Positions 9,703 to 18,702 of a stretch of DNA of 64,000 nt are shown here, in pieces (the stretch's first letter is position 1; the number at the start of each line of letters is the position of its first letter). A program made the translations under genes and the position numbers. This stretch comes from Chlamydia caviae GPIC (GTDB lineage Bacteria; Chlamydiota; Chlamydiia; Chlamydiales; Chlamydiaceae): contig NC_003361.3 in NCBI RefSeq assembly GCF_000007605.1, positions 744,001 through 808,000 on the forward strand, written 5' to 3'. The notes beneath the pieces were generated by a model. The model had not been told where the DNA came from. It worked only from the letters and a program-made list of their open reading frames with translations, and did no database searches.

Positions 9703-10452
9703 ATGAAAAAGCAAGAAAAAATACGTTTATCATCTCTGTTTCAAAGACTTTTTATTTTAGTACTTTTCCTTTCTCCATTCCCCGCTTTTACTGAAGCCCC
9801 CCTTTCTCTAAAACAAAATATTTTTCGTGCTCGAACTGGTGACTATGCCGTTTTCAGCAAGGGAGTTCAAAAGTTTTTTTTATTTGTAAAATCTGTATCT
9901 TCCGACACAGTGTGGATAGAGATGACAGAATTCCCACACCTATCTCAGCAAGATCGAGCTTTAGTACAAAATAAACCGTGGAAGAGCTTAATTCATGAGC
10001 TACATTCCCCCAGAAGAGTTTTTTTAATTTCTCTATCAAAAAAAGATATTGATATCTTTTGTTTGAACCCAAAAACTCATCAACTGCGTCGTTTACAACC
10101 AGAAGATCTTCCTATCTTCTCCACGCTCTTACAACTCTCTTTAAATGAAGCTCCTAATCATTTAATAAAAAGACAGGGGAAAAACCAAGATCCGTGGTCA
10201 CCTAGAATTACTATAGAGGGAAATTGCTCTCTTAAAACACCTGCCCAAGCTTGGCATGCAAATTGGCCTAAAGATTCTTCCGTGCTATCAGGGAAAAATG
10301 TACTCATGTATTTCACAGCTTGTGAAATCTCTGCGTTCCCCTTATGGACTAGCATAGAGACTCCAAAAGGAACTGTTGTTTTAAGAACTATTGATGTAGG
10401 TCATGACGCTTCATCTTCCTATTCCTACATTCTTCCTGACATTAACGAGTAA
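9703..10452 (+). CDS. Chlamydia-type hypothetical protein with signal peptide
   Basis: I do not recognise a named family. The 249-residue protein starts with a basic n-region (KKQEKIR) and a hydrophobic core (LFQRLFILVLFLSPFPAFTEA) that reads as a signal peptide cleaved near residue 30, so the product is probably periplasmic or outer-envelope. The rest is a mixed sequence without repeats, with only three cysteines. It stands alone between rpmE (divergent) and lepB. By position it corresponds to the hypothetical gene found beside rpmE in other chlamydiae (from memory of gene order). Confidence 0.8.
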   Translation: MKKQEKIRLSSLFQRLFILVLFLSPFPAFTEAPLSLKQNIFRARTGDYAVFSKGVQKFFLFVKSVSSDTVWIEMTEFPHLSQQDRALVQNKPWKSLIHELHSPRRVFLISLSKKDIDIFCLNPKTHQLRRLQPEDLPIFSTLLQLSLNEAPNHLIKRQGKNQDPWSPRITIEGNCSLKTPAQAWHANWPKDSSVLSGKNVLMYFTACEISAFPLWTSIETPKGTVVLRTIDVGHDASSSYSYILPDINE

Positions 10453-10761
10453 ACTAGAAGGACAAAACCTATTCCAAAATAATTTCCAGATGTTTTTATA
10501 GATTAATATTTGAAAAAACACGAATTTTTAAGCCCATCTAGAAAATATTTTTGATTGAAAAATCTAATACAGTAAAATAGCGCTCAATGCTTTTTTAGAT
10601 ATTCTAGTTTTAGTGTTTAAAATATGCAGTGAAGCTTTATTTTAGGTGCGCTAAATATAGCCTCACAATTTCGATCAGGGAAGCGCCCTTTTCGAGCCCC
10701 TCATTTTAATATGAGGATATTCAAACTCAGAAAGACATTAAGGGTTTCACTAGGCATCTTC
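10453..10761 (+). other. Non-coding region before lepB with one bulged hairpin
   Basis: The stretch is AT-rich up to about 10640, then locally GC-richer. GGTGCGCT (10645-10652) can pair with AGCGCCC (10682-10688) with one bulged T, making a stem of seven pairs just before the lepB reading frame. No coding frame or tRNA is present. It may be part of the lepB leader. Confidence 0.35.
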
Positions 10762-12651
10762 ATGAGACATCGGTATTCCTTAAATAAAAGTCGTCAAATA
10801 CTTCATACGACTTATAAATTACTTAAAAGCAAAAAACTTTCTCAACATCCCGACTCTCAAAAAGAATTGCAAACATTACTAGAACAACTTGAAGAGGCTA
10901 TCTTCCAACAAGATCAGGAAACAGCCAGCCAACTTGCGGAGCAAGCTCAACAGTTCAGTAAACGTTATCCTGCTTCTTTTGCTAAGAAATCTTGGGAACT
11001 CACCAAAGCAATTCTATTCGCTGGTTTGGTCGCTTTCCTTATTCGGCAATTTTGGTTTGAACTTTATGAAGTTCCTACTGGGTCTATGCGTCCAACGATT
11101 TTAGAACAAGATCGCATGATTGTTTCTAAAACAACTTTTGGGCTGCATTTCCCTTTTAAGAAAAAACCTTGGGGATTTCGTCCTGAATCCATTACTCGTG
11201 GCGGGCTTGTAGTCTTTACTGTTGGGGATCTCCCCATCCCAAATTCTGACACCAAGTACTTCGGATTCATCCCTGGGAAAAAACGTTATATTAAACGTTG
11301 TATGGGAAAACCTGGAGACACTCTTTATTTTTATGGAGGGAAAATTTATGGGATTGATAAAGACGGGGCCGTAATTCATTTTCCTCATACTTTTGGTCTT
11401 GAGAATCTCTATCACGTCCCTTACATATCTTTTGATGGCTCTGTAGAAATCGTAAATAACGATAAAACTACCGTCCTCTTTAAACAAATGAATCAATCGT
11501 GTGGAAAAATTTCGCTACCCCAGGAAGGGCCCTACGGCAAGTTCTTCTATAACGATTCTTGGCATAATGACGTCCCTAATGCGTTAAAAACTCCTCATAC
11601 ATCTCCAGTTAGCTATGCTGATCTTTTTGGCATGGGAAACTACGCTATGGTACGCATCCTTAACCATAAACAAGCGAGCTTATGCCATGCAATCTCAAGT
11701 CCAGCAGCTCACTATTTAGAGATTTGTCATACTCCCAATGTTTCTTATCCTGCACCGCATCTTCAGCACTATAATAATCAGATCATTCCTACCATACAAC
11801 CGATGAAAACGCTTCTTCCCCTACGTCAGGAGCATATTCATCTTATTAGGAATAACCTCACTACATCACGGTTCATTATTTCTGATGGTGTTGCTTATAA
11901 ATACCAACCATTTGCGACTGGAGCAGAGAGTTCAGCAAAACTTTTTGCCCTCCCGTTCCCAGGTTTAGATAACGGTTGCTATGAGTATTCTAAAGGGGAA
12001 GCATACAAAATAGGTTTCGGAGGGACGCGTTATAAGCTCAAGTCAACACATCCATTAATGCAGCTAAACGATAGCCAGGTAATTGACCTATTTAATTGTG
12101 GCATCAATTTCAGCTCATTCTTTATTCCAAAAAATCCCAAATACAATCCTTTGCCAAGTCGCTATGCATTTTATAATCAAGGAAATCTCTATGTTATGGA
12201 TTCTCCTATTTTCATTAAAAATGACCCTGCTTTGCAAAAGTTCGTAGAGTCAGAAAAAGCAAAACAAGAAGCCTCTTCAGAAGACCGGCCTTATGTAGGT
12301 TTTATTGATCGAGGTCCTCCTCCCCAAAATCTAGAACAGTTCTCAGAATTCATTCATAATTTTGGAATACAAATTCCTGAAGGTCATGTGTTAGTTTTAG
12401 GAGATAATTATCCTATGAGCGCAGATAGCCGTGAATTCGGTTTTGTTCCCATAGAAAATCTTTTAGGATCCCCCTTGTGGATTTTCTGGCCTTTGGGACA
12501 TTTTGGACATTTAAAAAATGTTCCTGCCCCAACCACACTACCTGGGTATTTAGTCAATAGTCTAGCTTTAGGATTCTTTGTTGTTATCTTCGGACATATG
12601 TATTACCAAAGACGCCGCCGTCTATTTCCGAAAAATGACAAAAAGAAATAA
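10762..12651 (+). CDS. lepB: Signal peptidase I, long chlamydial form
   Basis: Cleaves signal peptides at the outer face of the inner membrane. I start at the ATG at 10762 (629 aa). The frame is open to an ATG at 10711, which would add 17 residues. Numbered from 10762: a basic/coiled N-terminus, a membrane segment at about 82-100, the catalytic serine in PTGSMRP (Ser108), the general base lysine in YIKRCMGKPGD (Lys178), and box E GDNYPMSADSREFG (from about 547). About 340 residues lie between box D and box E, far more than in typical enzymes, and a second hydrophobic segment followed by RRRR lies at the C-terminus. All catalytic residues are present, so the enzyme should be active. It converges on ileS across a strong hairpin. 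Confidence 0.93.
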   Translation: MRHRYSLNKSRQILHTTYKLLKSKKLSQHPDSQKELQTLLEQLEEAIFQQDQETASQLAEQAQQFSKRYPASFAKKSWELTKAILFAGLVAFLIRQFWFELYEVPTGSMRPTILEQDRMIVSKTTFGLHFPFKKKPWGFRPESITRGGLVVFTVGDLPIPNSDTKYFGFIPGKKRYIKRCMGKPGDTLYFYGGKIYGIDKDGAVIHFPHTFGLENLYHVPYISFDGSVEIVNNDKTTVLFKQMNQSCGKISLPQEGPYGKFFYNDSWHNDVPNALKTPHTSPVSYADLFGMGNYAMVRILNHKQASLCHAISSPAAHYLEICHTPNVSYPAPHLQHYNNQIIPTIQPMKTLLPLRQEHIHLIRNNLTTSRFIISDGVAYKYQPFATGAESSAKLFALPFPGLDNGCYEYSKGEAYKIGFGGTRYKLKSTHPLMQLNDSQVIDLFNCGINFSSFFIPKNPKYNPLPSRYAFYNQGNLYVMDSPIFIKNDPALQKFVESEKAKQEASSEDRPYVGFIDRGPPPQNLEQFSEFIHNFGIQIPEGHVLVLGDNYPMSADSREFGFVPIENLLGSPLWIFWPLGHFGHLKNVPAPTTLPGYLVNSLALGFFVVIFGHMYYQRRRRLFPKNDKKK

Positions 12652-12686
12652 AGAAGATTCTCTATTTTACAGAGAATCTTCTTTAT
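12648..12686. terminator. Bidirectional terminator between lepB and ileS
   Basis: A perfect 16-bp inverted repeat (12648-12663 with 12671-12686, 7-base loop ATTTTAC) includes the lepB stop codon. On the minus strand it is followed by a T-rich run, as expected for ending ileS. It can serve both convergent genes. Confidence 0.75.
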
Positions 12687-12706
12687 CCATGAAGAAATGG
12701 TATATC

Positions 12707-15700
12707 TTAGTTTGCTTTAGAAGCTACTGTAAGAGCAATAACTGTGGGATGACCATTGATATCCCACTCCTCACCCTCAACACTATCTTTAAACTCAAAT
12801 TGAACAGTTAATGTCTCTTCGCAGATATAATCTTCGTAATGTAAAAACGCCTTCTCAACATCTTCTGATGAGTGTATCTGCAAAAGAATGCGATCAGAAA
12901 CATGCAATTTATGGTTGCGACGCATTGTATTAATTTTATTCACTAATTCTCGAGAGATTGCCTCAACAATAAGATCTTCAGTTAACTGACAATCAAGAAC
13001 TACCGTAAATAATGAAGAACTTCGAGCAACATATCCAGGATCTGTTTCCCAAGAAATTACCACATCATCTATACCCAAAGTGATCTCTTCAAAACCTAAG
13101 TTGAGAAGGAGATATTGTTGTTTTAGCAACTGCTGTATCTGATCTTGAGAAAGATTGCTTAAAGCTCTTTGCACATCCTTTATTTTCTCACCAACCTTTC
13201 TACCTAATGAGCGGAAATTAGGCTTCACAGTTGTTTTTACGAAGCTTGGAGTCTCTTTATAAAATACAATATTTTTTACATTGAGTTCTTCTGCAATGAG
13301 TTGCTCAAACGAAGTTAATTCATCCAAACGATCTTTAGGACCTACAATATAGAAATTCGCTAAAGGTTGACGTACTTTTAACTTATGTTCCTTACGTAGA
13401 GAATGGCCTAAACCTACAATCTCACGAGCATCGCTCATGCGTTGTTCTAAATCCGGGAACACTTTAGCAAGATCTATATGAGGGAAATCACAGAGATGCA
13501 CAGACTCTGCAGAATGTTCAGTTTTAATCTGTTGGTAAATATCTTCAGAGATAAATGGGATAAAAGGAGCAATAACTCTACAAAAAACAGTAAGCACTTC
13601 ATATAGTGTAGCAAAAGCTGCTCTTCTATCTGGAGTATCTTCAGATTCCCAAAAACGTCTACGACAACGACGGATATACCAATTTGTTAAATCATCAATA
13701 AAGGTGACAAAAGGATTTACAGCAGTATTTAAATTGTAAGAGCTCATGCTCTCACGAACTTTACCAACAACAGTATAAAGATTAGAGAGGATCCACCTAT
13801 CGATCTCACTATAGGTTATCTCTTCTTTATCATAATTATCCGCATCAAAACCGTATAGATCCGTATAGGTTTTGAAAAATGATAATACGTTTGTTAAAGG
13901 TAAAAGAATTTGTTTAAGAATAGATTCAACGCCCTTATCAGAAAACCGCAAATCCTCAGCTTTAACAACAACACTATCCAACAAATATAATCGTAGGGCA
14001 TCAGCTCCATAGGTATTCATGATTCCCATAGGACTAGGATAGTTATTTAGCCTTTTGGACATCTTATTGCCATCTTCAGCTAAAACAATACCGTTCACTA
14101 TCGCATTTTTAAATGCTGTCTGATCAAATAGGGCTGAAGAAATCACCGTGAGGGTATAAAACCATCCTCTTGTCTGATCTAGACCTTCAGCAATAAAGTC
14201 CGCAGGAAACCCAGCTTCCGTCTCCTTCTGATTTTCAAAAGGATAATGATTTTGCGCATAAGGCATAGCGCCTGAATCAAACCAACAGTCAAATACATAG
14301 GGAACTCGTTGGAAAGTCTTTCCTTCTTTTTCAACTTTTAATTGATCAATAAAATGACAATGTAAATCAGAGATCTTCTCTCCAGTAAGCTCTTCAAGCT
14401 CTTTTACAGAGCCTATAACTAAGATTTCTCCCTCTTTACTTTTCCAAATAGGAATCGGGGTTCCCCAATAACGGTTCCTACTAATAGCCCAATCTCTAGC
14501 ACCATCTAACCACTTACCAAAACGCCCTTCCTTAATATGCTCAGGCACCCAGTGTATCTTCTGGTTAGCTCGCAACATTTTATCCTTGATCTTCTCAACA
14601 GAAACAAACCAAGAGTTCACTGTTTTGTAAATTAATGGGGTGTCTGTTCTCCAACAGAAAGGATAACGGTGCATTACAGTCCCGTGATAAAAAACCTTTC
14701 CTAGGTTTTTTAAAGATTTGATAATTCCTTTATCACAACTCTTAATGTATTGGCCTTGATATTCAGGAATCTCTTCGGTAAAGCAGCCGTGATTATCCAC
14801 AGGACACACTATAGGCACGTGATGTTCTTTACATACAAAAAAGTCCGCTTCACCAAATGCAGGAGCCATGTGGACAACCCCTGTACCTTCGCTCTCTTCT
14901 ACAAATGAGCCAGAAAGAATTTTGTAAGCTCCTTCTGCACGTTTATGTTCAAAAAAGCTAAAGGGAGGTTCATAGCTCTTCCCTACTAAAGCTGTCCCTA
15001 AAAAACTTTCTAAAATTTCATATGAATCTGGATCTGAAAACCATCGAGATAGACATCCCTGGCCTAAGATCCATTGTTCTCCAGAAACCTTATCTGCAAC
15101 ACGTACATAAGTAATTTCTGGACCTACAGCAGCTGCCATGTTGGACACCAATGTCCATGGCGTTGTCGTCCATACTAATAAAGATGCAGGGTCTCCGTGC
15201 AAAGCAAACTTAATCACTACGGAAGGATCGTCTACTTCTTTATAATTCTGCCCTGCTTCAAAATTGGATAAAGGTGTGCCTAATTTTGTGGAAAAAGGAA
15301 CAACTTTCACACCTTCATAAACTAAACCTTGATCATAAAGAGAACGGAATACCCACCAAACGCTTTCCATAAATGAAGCATCCATGGTCTTCCATGTTAC
15401 AGAAAAGTCTACCCAACGCCCCAGGCGATGCACATAGCGTTCCCACTCATCGACATAACGAAAAACAATCTTTCGACATTCCTCATTAAACTTAGCAACA
15501 CCAAAATCCTCAATAGCTCCTGGCGTGGTAAGATCTAAAGATTTTTCCACTTCATATTCTACAGGAACACCGTGACAGTCCCATCCAAAACGTCTAGGAA
15601 CATAATATCCATCCATAGTGGCGAAACGTCCGACAACATCCTTAATTGTCCCGGCAAGAAGATGACCATAATGAGGCAAGCCTGTAGCAAACGGTGGCCC

Positions 15701-15838
15701 ATCATAAAAAGAATACAGAGTCTTGCCTTCTCTATTTTTTAACGATTTTTGAAAAATATCGTGTGTTTTCCAAAAATCTAATATCCTCTCTTCTCTGTTA
15801 GCAAGACTTTCCTTGCTACTTTCGCCTTCTGTATTCAT
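12707..15838 (-). CDS. ileS: Isoleucyl-tRNA synthetase
   Basis: A class I synthetase for tRNA-Ile with a CP1 editing domain. The 1043-residue protein has the HIGH motif as HYGH (56-59) and the KMSKS loop as KMSKR at about 592. The WTTTPWTL editing-site block is present. The KMSKR form, the long C-terminal region and the absence of an obvious zinc cluster at the end fit the type 2 (eukaryote-like) IleRS, which in other bacteria tolerates mupirocin. That last property is inference. The gene is monocistronic in appearance: terminator hairpin downstream and a 172-base gap with the tmRNA promoter upstream. Confidence 0.97.
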   Translation of the reverse strand: MNTEGESSKESLANREERILDFWKTHDIFQKSLKNREGKTLYSFYDGPPFATGLPHYGHLLAGTIKDVVGRFATMDGYYVPRRFGWDCHGVPVEYEVEKSLDLTTPGAIEDFGVAKFNEECRKIVFRYVDEWERYVHRLGRWVDFSVTWKTMDASFMESVWWVFRSLYDQGLVYEGVKVVPFSTKLGTPLSNFEAGQNYKEVDDPSVVIKFALHGDPASLLVWTTTPWTLVSNMAAAVGPEITYVRVADKVSGEQWILGQGCLSRWFSDPDSYEILESFLGTALVGKSYEPPFSFFEHKRAEGAYKILSGSFVEESEGTGVVHMAPAFGEADFFVCKEHHVPIVCPVDNHGCFTEEIPEYQGQYIKSCDKGIIKSLKNLGKVFYHGTVMHRYPFCWRTDTPLIYKTVNSWFVSVEKIKDKMLRANQKIHWVPEHIKEGRFGKWLDGARDWAISRNRYWGTPIPIWKSKEGEILVIGSVKELEELTGEKISDLHCHFIDQLKVEKEGKTFQRVPYVFDCWFDSGAMPYAQNHYPFENQKETEAGFPADFIAEGLDQTRGWFYTLTVISSALFDQTAFKNAIVNGIVLAEDGNKMSKRLNNYPSPMGIMNTYGADALRLYLLDSVVVKAEDLRFSDKGVESILKQILLPLTNVLSFFKTYTDLYGFDADNYDKEEITYSEIDRWILSNLYTVVGKVRESMSSYNLNTAVNPFVTFIDDLTNWYIRRCRRRFWESEDTPDRRAAFATLYEVLTVFCRVIAPFIPFISEDIYQQIKTEHSAESVHLCDFPHIDLAKVFPDLEQRMSDAREIVGLGHSLRKEHKLKVRQPLANFYIVGPKDRLDELTSFEQLIAEELNVKNIVFYKETPSFVKTTVKPNFRSLGRKVGEKIKDVQRALSNLSQDQIQQLLKQQYLLLNLGFEEITLGIDDVVISWETDPGYVARSSSLFTVVLDCQLTEDLIVEAISRELVNKINTMRRNHKLHVSDRILLQIHSSEDVEKAFLHYEDYICEETLTVQFEFKDSVEGEEWDINGHPTVIALTVASKAN

Positions 15839-15942
15839 GCTTTAGCCATTGAGTGCGTATAGATATAAAATCACTCCAAAAATAAAGATTTTCCAGGTTT
15901 TCGTCCACCCTACCCTCAAATTTGAGAAAAATTCTCCTTCTC

Positions 15943-15970
15943 TTGACAACATTTAAAATAGAAGGATACT
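15943..15970 (+). promoter_or_regulatory. Candidate promoter of the tmRNA gene
   Basis: TTGACA (15943-15948) and GATACT (15965-15970) are 16 bases apart. Transcription would begin about 30 bases before the mature 5' end of the tmRNA. The -35 is a perfect match and the -10 matches four of six positions. Confidence 0.5.
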
Positions 15971-16010
15971 TGAGTTGCGCAAAAGCGAAGAAAAAATTAA
16001 AATATTCTCT

Positions 16011-16432
16011 GGGGGTGTATAGGTTTCGACTTGGAAATGAAGTGTTAATTGCATGCGGAGGGCGTTGGCTGGCCTCCTAAAAAGCCGACAAAACAATAAA
16101 TGCCGAACCTAAGGCTGAATGCGAAATTATCAGTTTCTCTGACCTCACCGAGGAAAGATTAGCTGCTTAATTAGCAAAAGTTGTTGTCTAGATAACCTCT
16201 AGATAACCCGGTGCTCATAGACTCCACCAGAGGTTTGTGAAACACCGTCATCTATCTGGTTGGAATCTACCTTCTCTAATTCTCAAGGAGGTTTATTCGA
16301 GATTATTGAGAGTCGTTGGCTTCCATAGATGTTCTTAGCTGAGGAAGTTCAATGTATGATTACTAGGGACTAAGCATGTAGAGGTTAGCAGGGAGTTTAC
16401 TAAGGACGAGAGTTCGAGTCTCTCCACCTCCA
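16011..16432 (+). ncRNA. ssrA: Transfer-messenger RNA (tmRNA)
   Basis: Rescues stalled ribosomes and tags their nascent peptides. The 5' end GGGGGTGTATAGGTTTCGAC pairs with the 3' end CTCCACCTCC (seven acceptor pairs, one G-T), and the T-arm GAGAGTTCGAGTCTCTC is visible near 16410-16423. The tag reading frame runs from GCC at 16102 to TAA at 16168-16170 and encodes 22 residues, AEPKAECEIISF then SDLTEERLAA. The tag shares its first twelve residues with other chlamydial tags I remember. It is flanked by ileS (divergent) and a small hypothetical gene. Confidence 0.97.
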
Positions 16433-16478
16433 TTTTTCTTCAATTATTAGACGCTGTCTTAAAACTTAAGCCTTTCTT

Positions 16479-16507
16479 TTTCAAGAAGATGAAGTAATTT
16501 CTTGAAA
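16479..16507 (+). terminator. Hairpin after tmRNA
   Basis: TTTCAAGAA (16479-16487) pairs perfectly with TTCTTGAAA (16499-16507), with an 11-base loop, about 45 bases after the mature 3' end. There is no strong T-run behind it, so termination here is only likely. Confidence 0.4.
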
Positions 16508-16598
16508 GGCACGCTAATTTCAATCAACATCTATCGAAAAACTTATTTTTGCAGTATAGTTTTCCTCTAAATCACACAATGACAAGCTTGAGTAAAGT

Positions 16599-17096
16599 AT
16601 GAAAATCACAAAAGATGCGGTTTTAATCATCAATCACCAACACTCTCCAACCGGTGGATTAGATCATTATTTTGAAAAAAATAAGCAACATGTTGTTCAG
16701 AATCCATTGCATCGTTCGTGTTTGGAATCTTTGGTGAGCTATTTACCAATTTTCAGTACTTTTACAGGATTACGGGCGTTATTAGGGATTTCCCGTGTTG
16801 AGGCAGCTGTGCTTCTTCCAACAGGAGGCTATAGCGAAGTATGCACAATTTCCCCTTGCTGGGACATCAACGAAGCTTTACCTACGATTCGCAAGAATGC
16901 TTGGTTAGAAATCTTCGGAATAAAAGGTCTTTTAACCATTTGCAAAGTAGTTTTCAAAGTTCTTCGAGTAGCGGTTAATTACTTTAAAAAAGTCTGCGGT
17001 TATGTAGAACCCACATTTGTTGATATTAACCCTAAGCAACAACTTATGCTCCCTTTAAAGTCTGCTGAGGAAGAAATCAAAGATTTCCTAGGCTAA
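16599..17096 (+). CDS. Small Chlamydia-type hypothetical protein
   Basis: Not recognised. The 165-residue protein has no clear signal peptide. It has moderately hydrophobic stretches around residues 45-75 (a SYLPIFSTFTGLRALLGI segment) and 105-128 (IFGIKGLLTICKVVFKVLRVAV), separated by a more polar part, and an acidic C-terminus ending SAEEEIKDFLG. The two hydrophobic blocks could be peripheral or membrane-dipping helices, but they are weaker than a standard Inc bilobed domain. It lies 166 bases after the tmRNA gene and ends 3 bases before convergent phoH. A chlamydial lineage-specific function is the best guess. Confidence 0.75.
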   Translation: MKITKDAVLIINHQHSPTGGLDHYFEKNKQHVVQNPLHRSCLESLVSYLPIFSTFTGLRALLGISRVEAAVLLPTGGYSEVCTISPCWDINEALPTIRKNAWLEIFGIKGLLTICKVVFKVLRVAVNYFKKVCGYVEPTFVDINPKQQLMLPLKSAEEEIKDFLG

Positions 17097-17099
17097 GAA

Positions 17100-18392
17100 C
17101 TATAAAATAGTTGCAGCGGCAGCAGCAAGTTCAGAGCGTTCTGTACGCGTCATGAACATATGACCATAAAGAGATACATGATGAAACTTACCCACTAAGT
17201 AAGTAAGGCCATTAGAATTCTCATCGAAATAGGGACTATCGATCTGTGTAGGATCCCCTGTCAGGACGATTTTCGTTCCTTTTCCCGCACGAGAAATAAT
17301 CGTTTTAATCTCATGAGGTGTGAGATTTTGCGCTTCATCAATAATCATAAAGACTTTTGGCAAAGAGCGTCCACGAATATAGGTCAAAGCCTCCATCTCT
17401 AATTTCTTAGCATCCATTAAAGATTGTAGGACCTCTGAAAAATCCCCCATACCACTAATGTTAAAAAGGAATTCCATATTATCATAAATAGGTTGCATCC
17501 AATGTAAAAGCTTTTCCTCCTTAACTCCTGGGAGGAATCCAATATCTTTCCCCATAGGAATGATAGGACGACTTACCAGCAACTTATTGTAATTCCCTTT
17601 ATCAAACACCTGATGCATAGCTGCAGCTAATGCTAAAATCGTTTTCCCAGACCCAGCCTGTCCCATAAGAGTAACTAATTTTATATCGTCTAACAAAAGT
17701 AGATCTAACGCACACTTTTGTTCGGTATTTAAAGGTTTTATTCCCCAAATTTTATCTGGAAGAGGTTTTAAAGAAACAATTCTTCTCTCTCGTTCATGAT
17801 AACGACCAAGAGCAAAATAGTTCTCTCCTCCTGAAATAAAAAAATATTCATTAGGCGATGGAGCTATATCCAAAGGGATATCTAAATATCCGTTGGTATA
17901 AAAGCTCTCCACATCAGATGCCGACACACTTAATTCACGATAACCCCGGTATAGCGATCTAAAAGAGAATCGTTTATTTTCATAATCTCTAGCTTCTATT
18001 CCTAAAGCCTCAGCACGCACCCTACGCCCTAAACTCTTGGTCACAAAAATCATCGGCTCGCGTTGTGCTATTACTTGAAGCAGCTCTAATGTAAGAAGTT
18101 TTCGACGTTTTTCATCATTAGTTAAATTAGCAATTGAAGATACTTCTATACGCAACTCACTCCCATTCGGAAGAAATATTCCCTCAGAAGGATTCGTAGA
18201 GCGTTCAAGTAATAAACGGATATTACTCAAAGCTCGAGAAGCATTTTTCGCTGACTCATCGCGATCTTTAGCAAATGCTTCCAACTCCTCAATTACAGTA
18301 AAAGGAATAATAATTCGTTTATCCTCAAAAGATGATAGAGCCTCAGGATCATAAATAAACACACTCGTATCAATGACCATTGTTTTCTTCAT
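17100..18392 (-). CDS. phoH: PIN domain-PhoH family ATPase
   Basis: A two-domain protein of 430 residues. The N-terminal about 150 residues are a PIN nuclease-like domain (VIDTSVFIYDPEAL with acidic residues spaced as in VapC-type PINs). The C-terminal half is a PhoH-type ATPase with Walker A GQAGSGKT near residue 245 and a Walker B/DEAQ block (MIIDEAQNLTPHEIK). This is the PhoH2 arrangement, thought to couple RNA unwinding to cleavage. The role in chlamydiae is not known to me. A clear SD (TAGGAG) precedes the ATG. It is transcribed alone, convergent with the 16599 gene and divergent from the next. Confidence 0.92.
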   Translation of the reverse strand: MKKTMVIDTSVFIYDPEALSSFEDKRIIIPFTVIEELEAFAKDRDESAKNASRALSNIRLLLERSTNPSEGIFLPNGSELRIEVSSIANLTNDEKRRKLLTLELLQVIAQREPMIFVTKSLGRRVRAEALGIEARDYENKRFSFRSLYRGYRELSVSASDVESFYTNGYLDIPLDIAPSPNEYFFISGGENYFALGRYHERERRIVSLKPLPDKIWGIKPLNTEQKCALDLLLLDDIKLVTLMGQAGSGKTILALAAAMHQVFDKGNYNKLLVSRPIIPMGKDIGFLPGVKEEKLLHWMQPIYDNMEFLFNISGMGDFSEVLQSLMDAKKLEMEALTYIRGRSLPKVFMIIDEAQNLTPHEIKTIISRAGKGTKIVLTGDPTQIDSPYFDENSNGLTYLVGKFHHVSLYGHMFMTRTERSELAAAAATIL

Positions 18393-18702
18393 TCAGCTAA
18401 CTCCTAATGAAACAGGGCTCCCACCCTAATAAAATAATGAAAATACTTAAAATAAGTACTCAAAAAATCTGTACTTATATTGACAAAACTTTATTAGAAA
18501 CTTCTTGACCCTTTTATATAATTCTAAGTAAAAAAAACTCTATTCTTATTCTTATAAAAAGAAAAATTGCTTAACGTTTTCAAGAAGTTAGGTTGAATTT
18601 AGCAATCGATAATGCTAATTGCTAATTCAATTGTCAAAAAAACAGAGCTGCTCTACAATGACGTTAAGCAATGACAGTAGAGTTTACCCACTGGAGGTCG
18701 CC
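18393..18702. other. AT-rich divergent intergenic region
   Basis: The 310 bases between the phoH start and the preferred start of the next plus-strand gene are AT-rich. They contain a perfect TATAAT at 18517-18522 on the plus strand without a good -35 at the right distance. The open frame from 18619 reads through part of it, but a much better start lies at 18703. Confidence 0.4.

Noticed and set aside
10645..10700. Possible SRP (4.5S) RNA in the lepB leader, because of GATCAGG and GAAGC words
   Set aside because: The apical loop and the conserved GGUCAGGUCCGGAAGGAAGC core are missing, so it does not fold as an SRP RNA.
12578..12811. Plus-strand frame across the lepB-ileS terminator
   Set aside because: It spans the end of lepB, a 16-bp hairpin and the antisense of ileS, which marks it as a chance frame.
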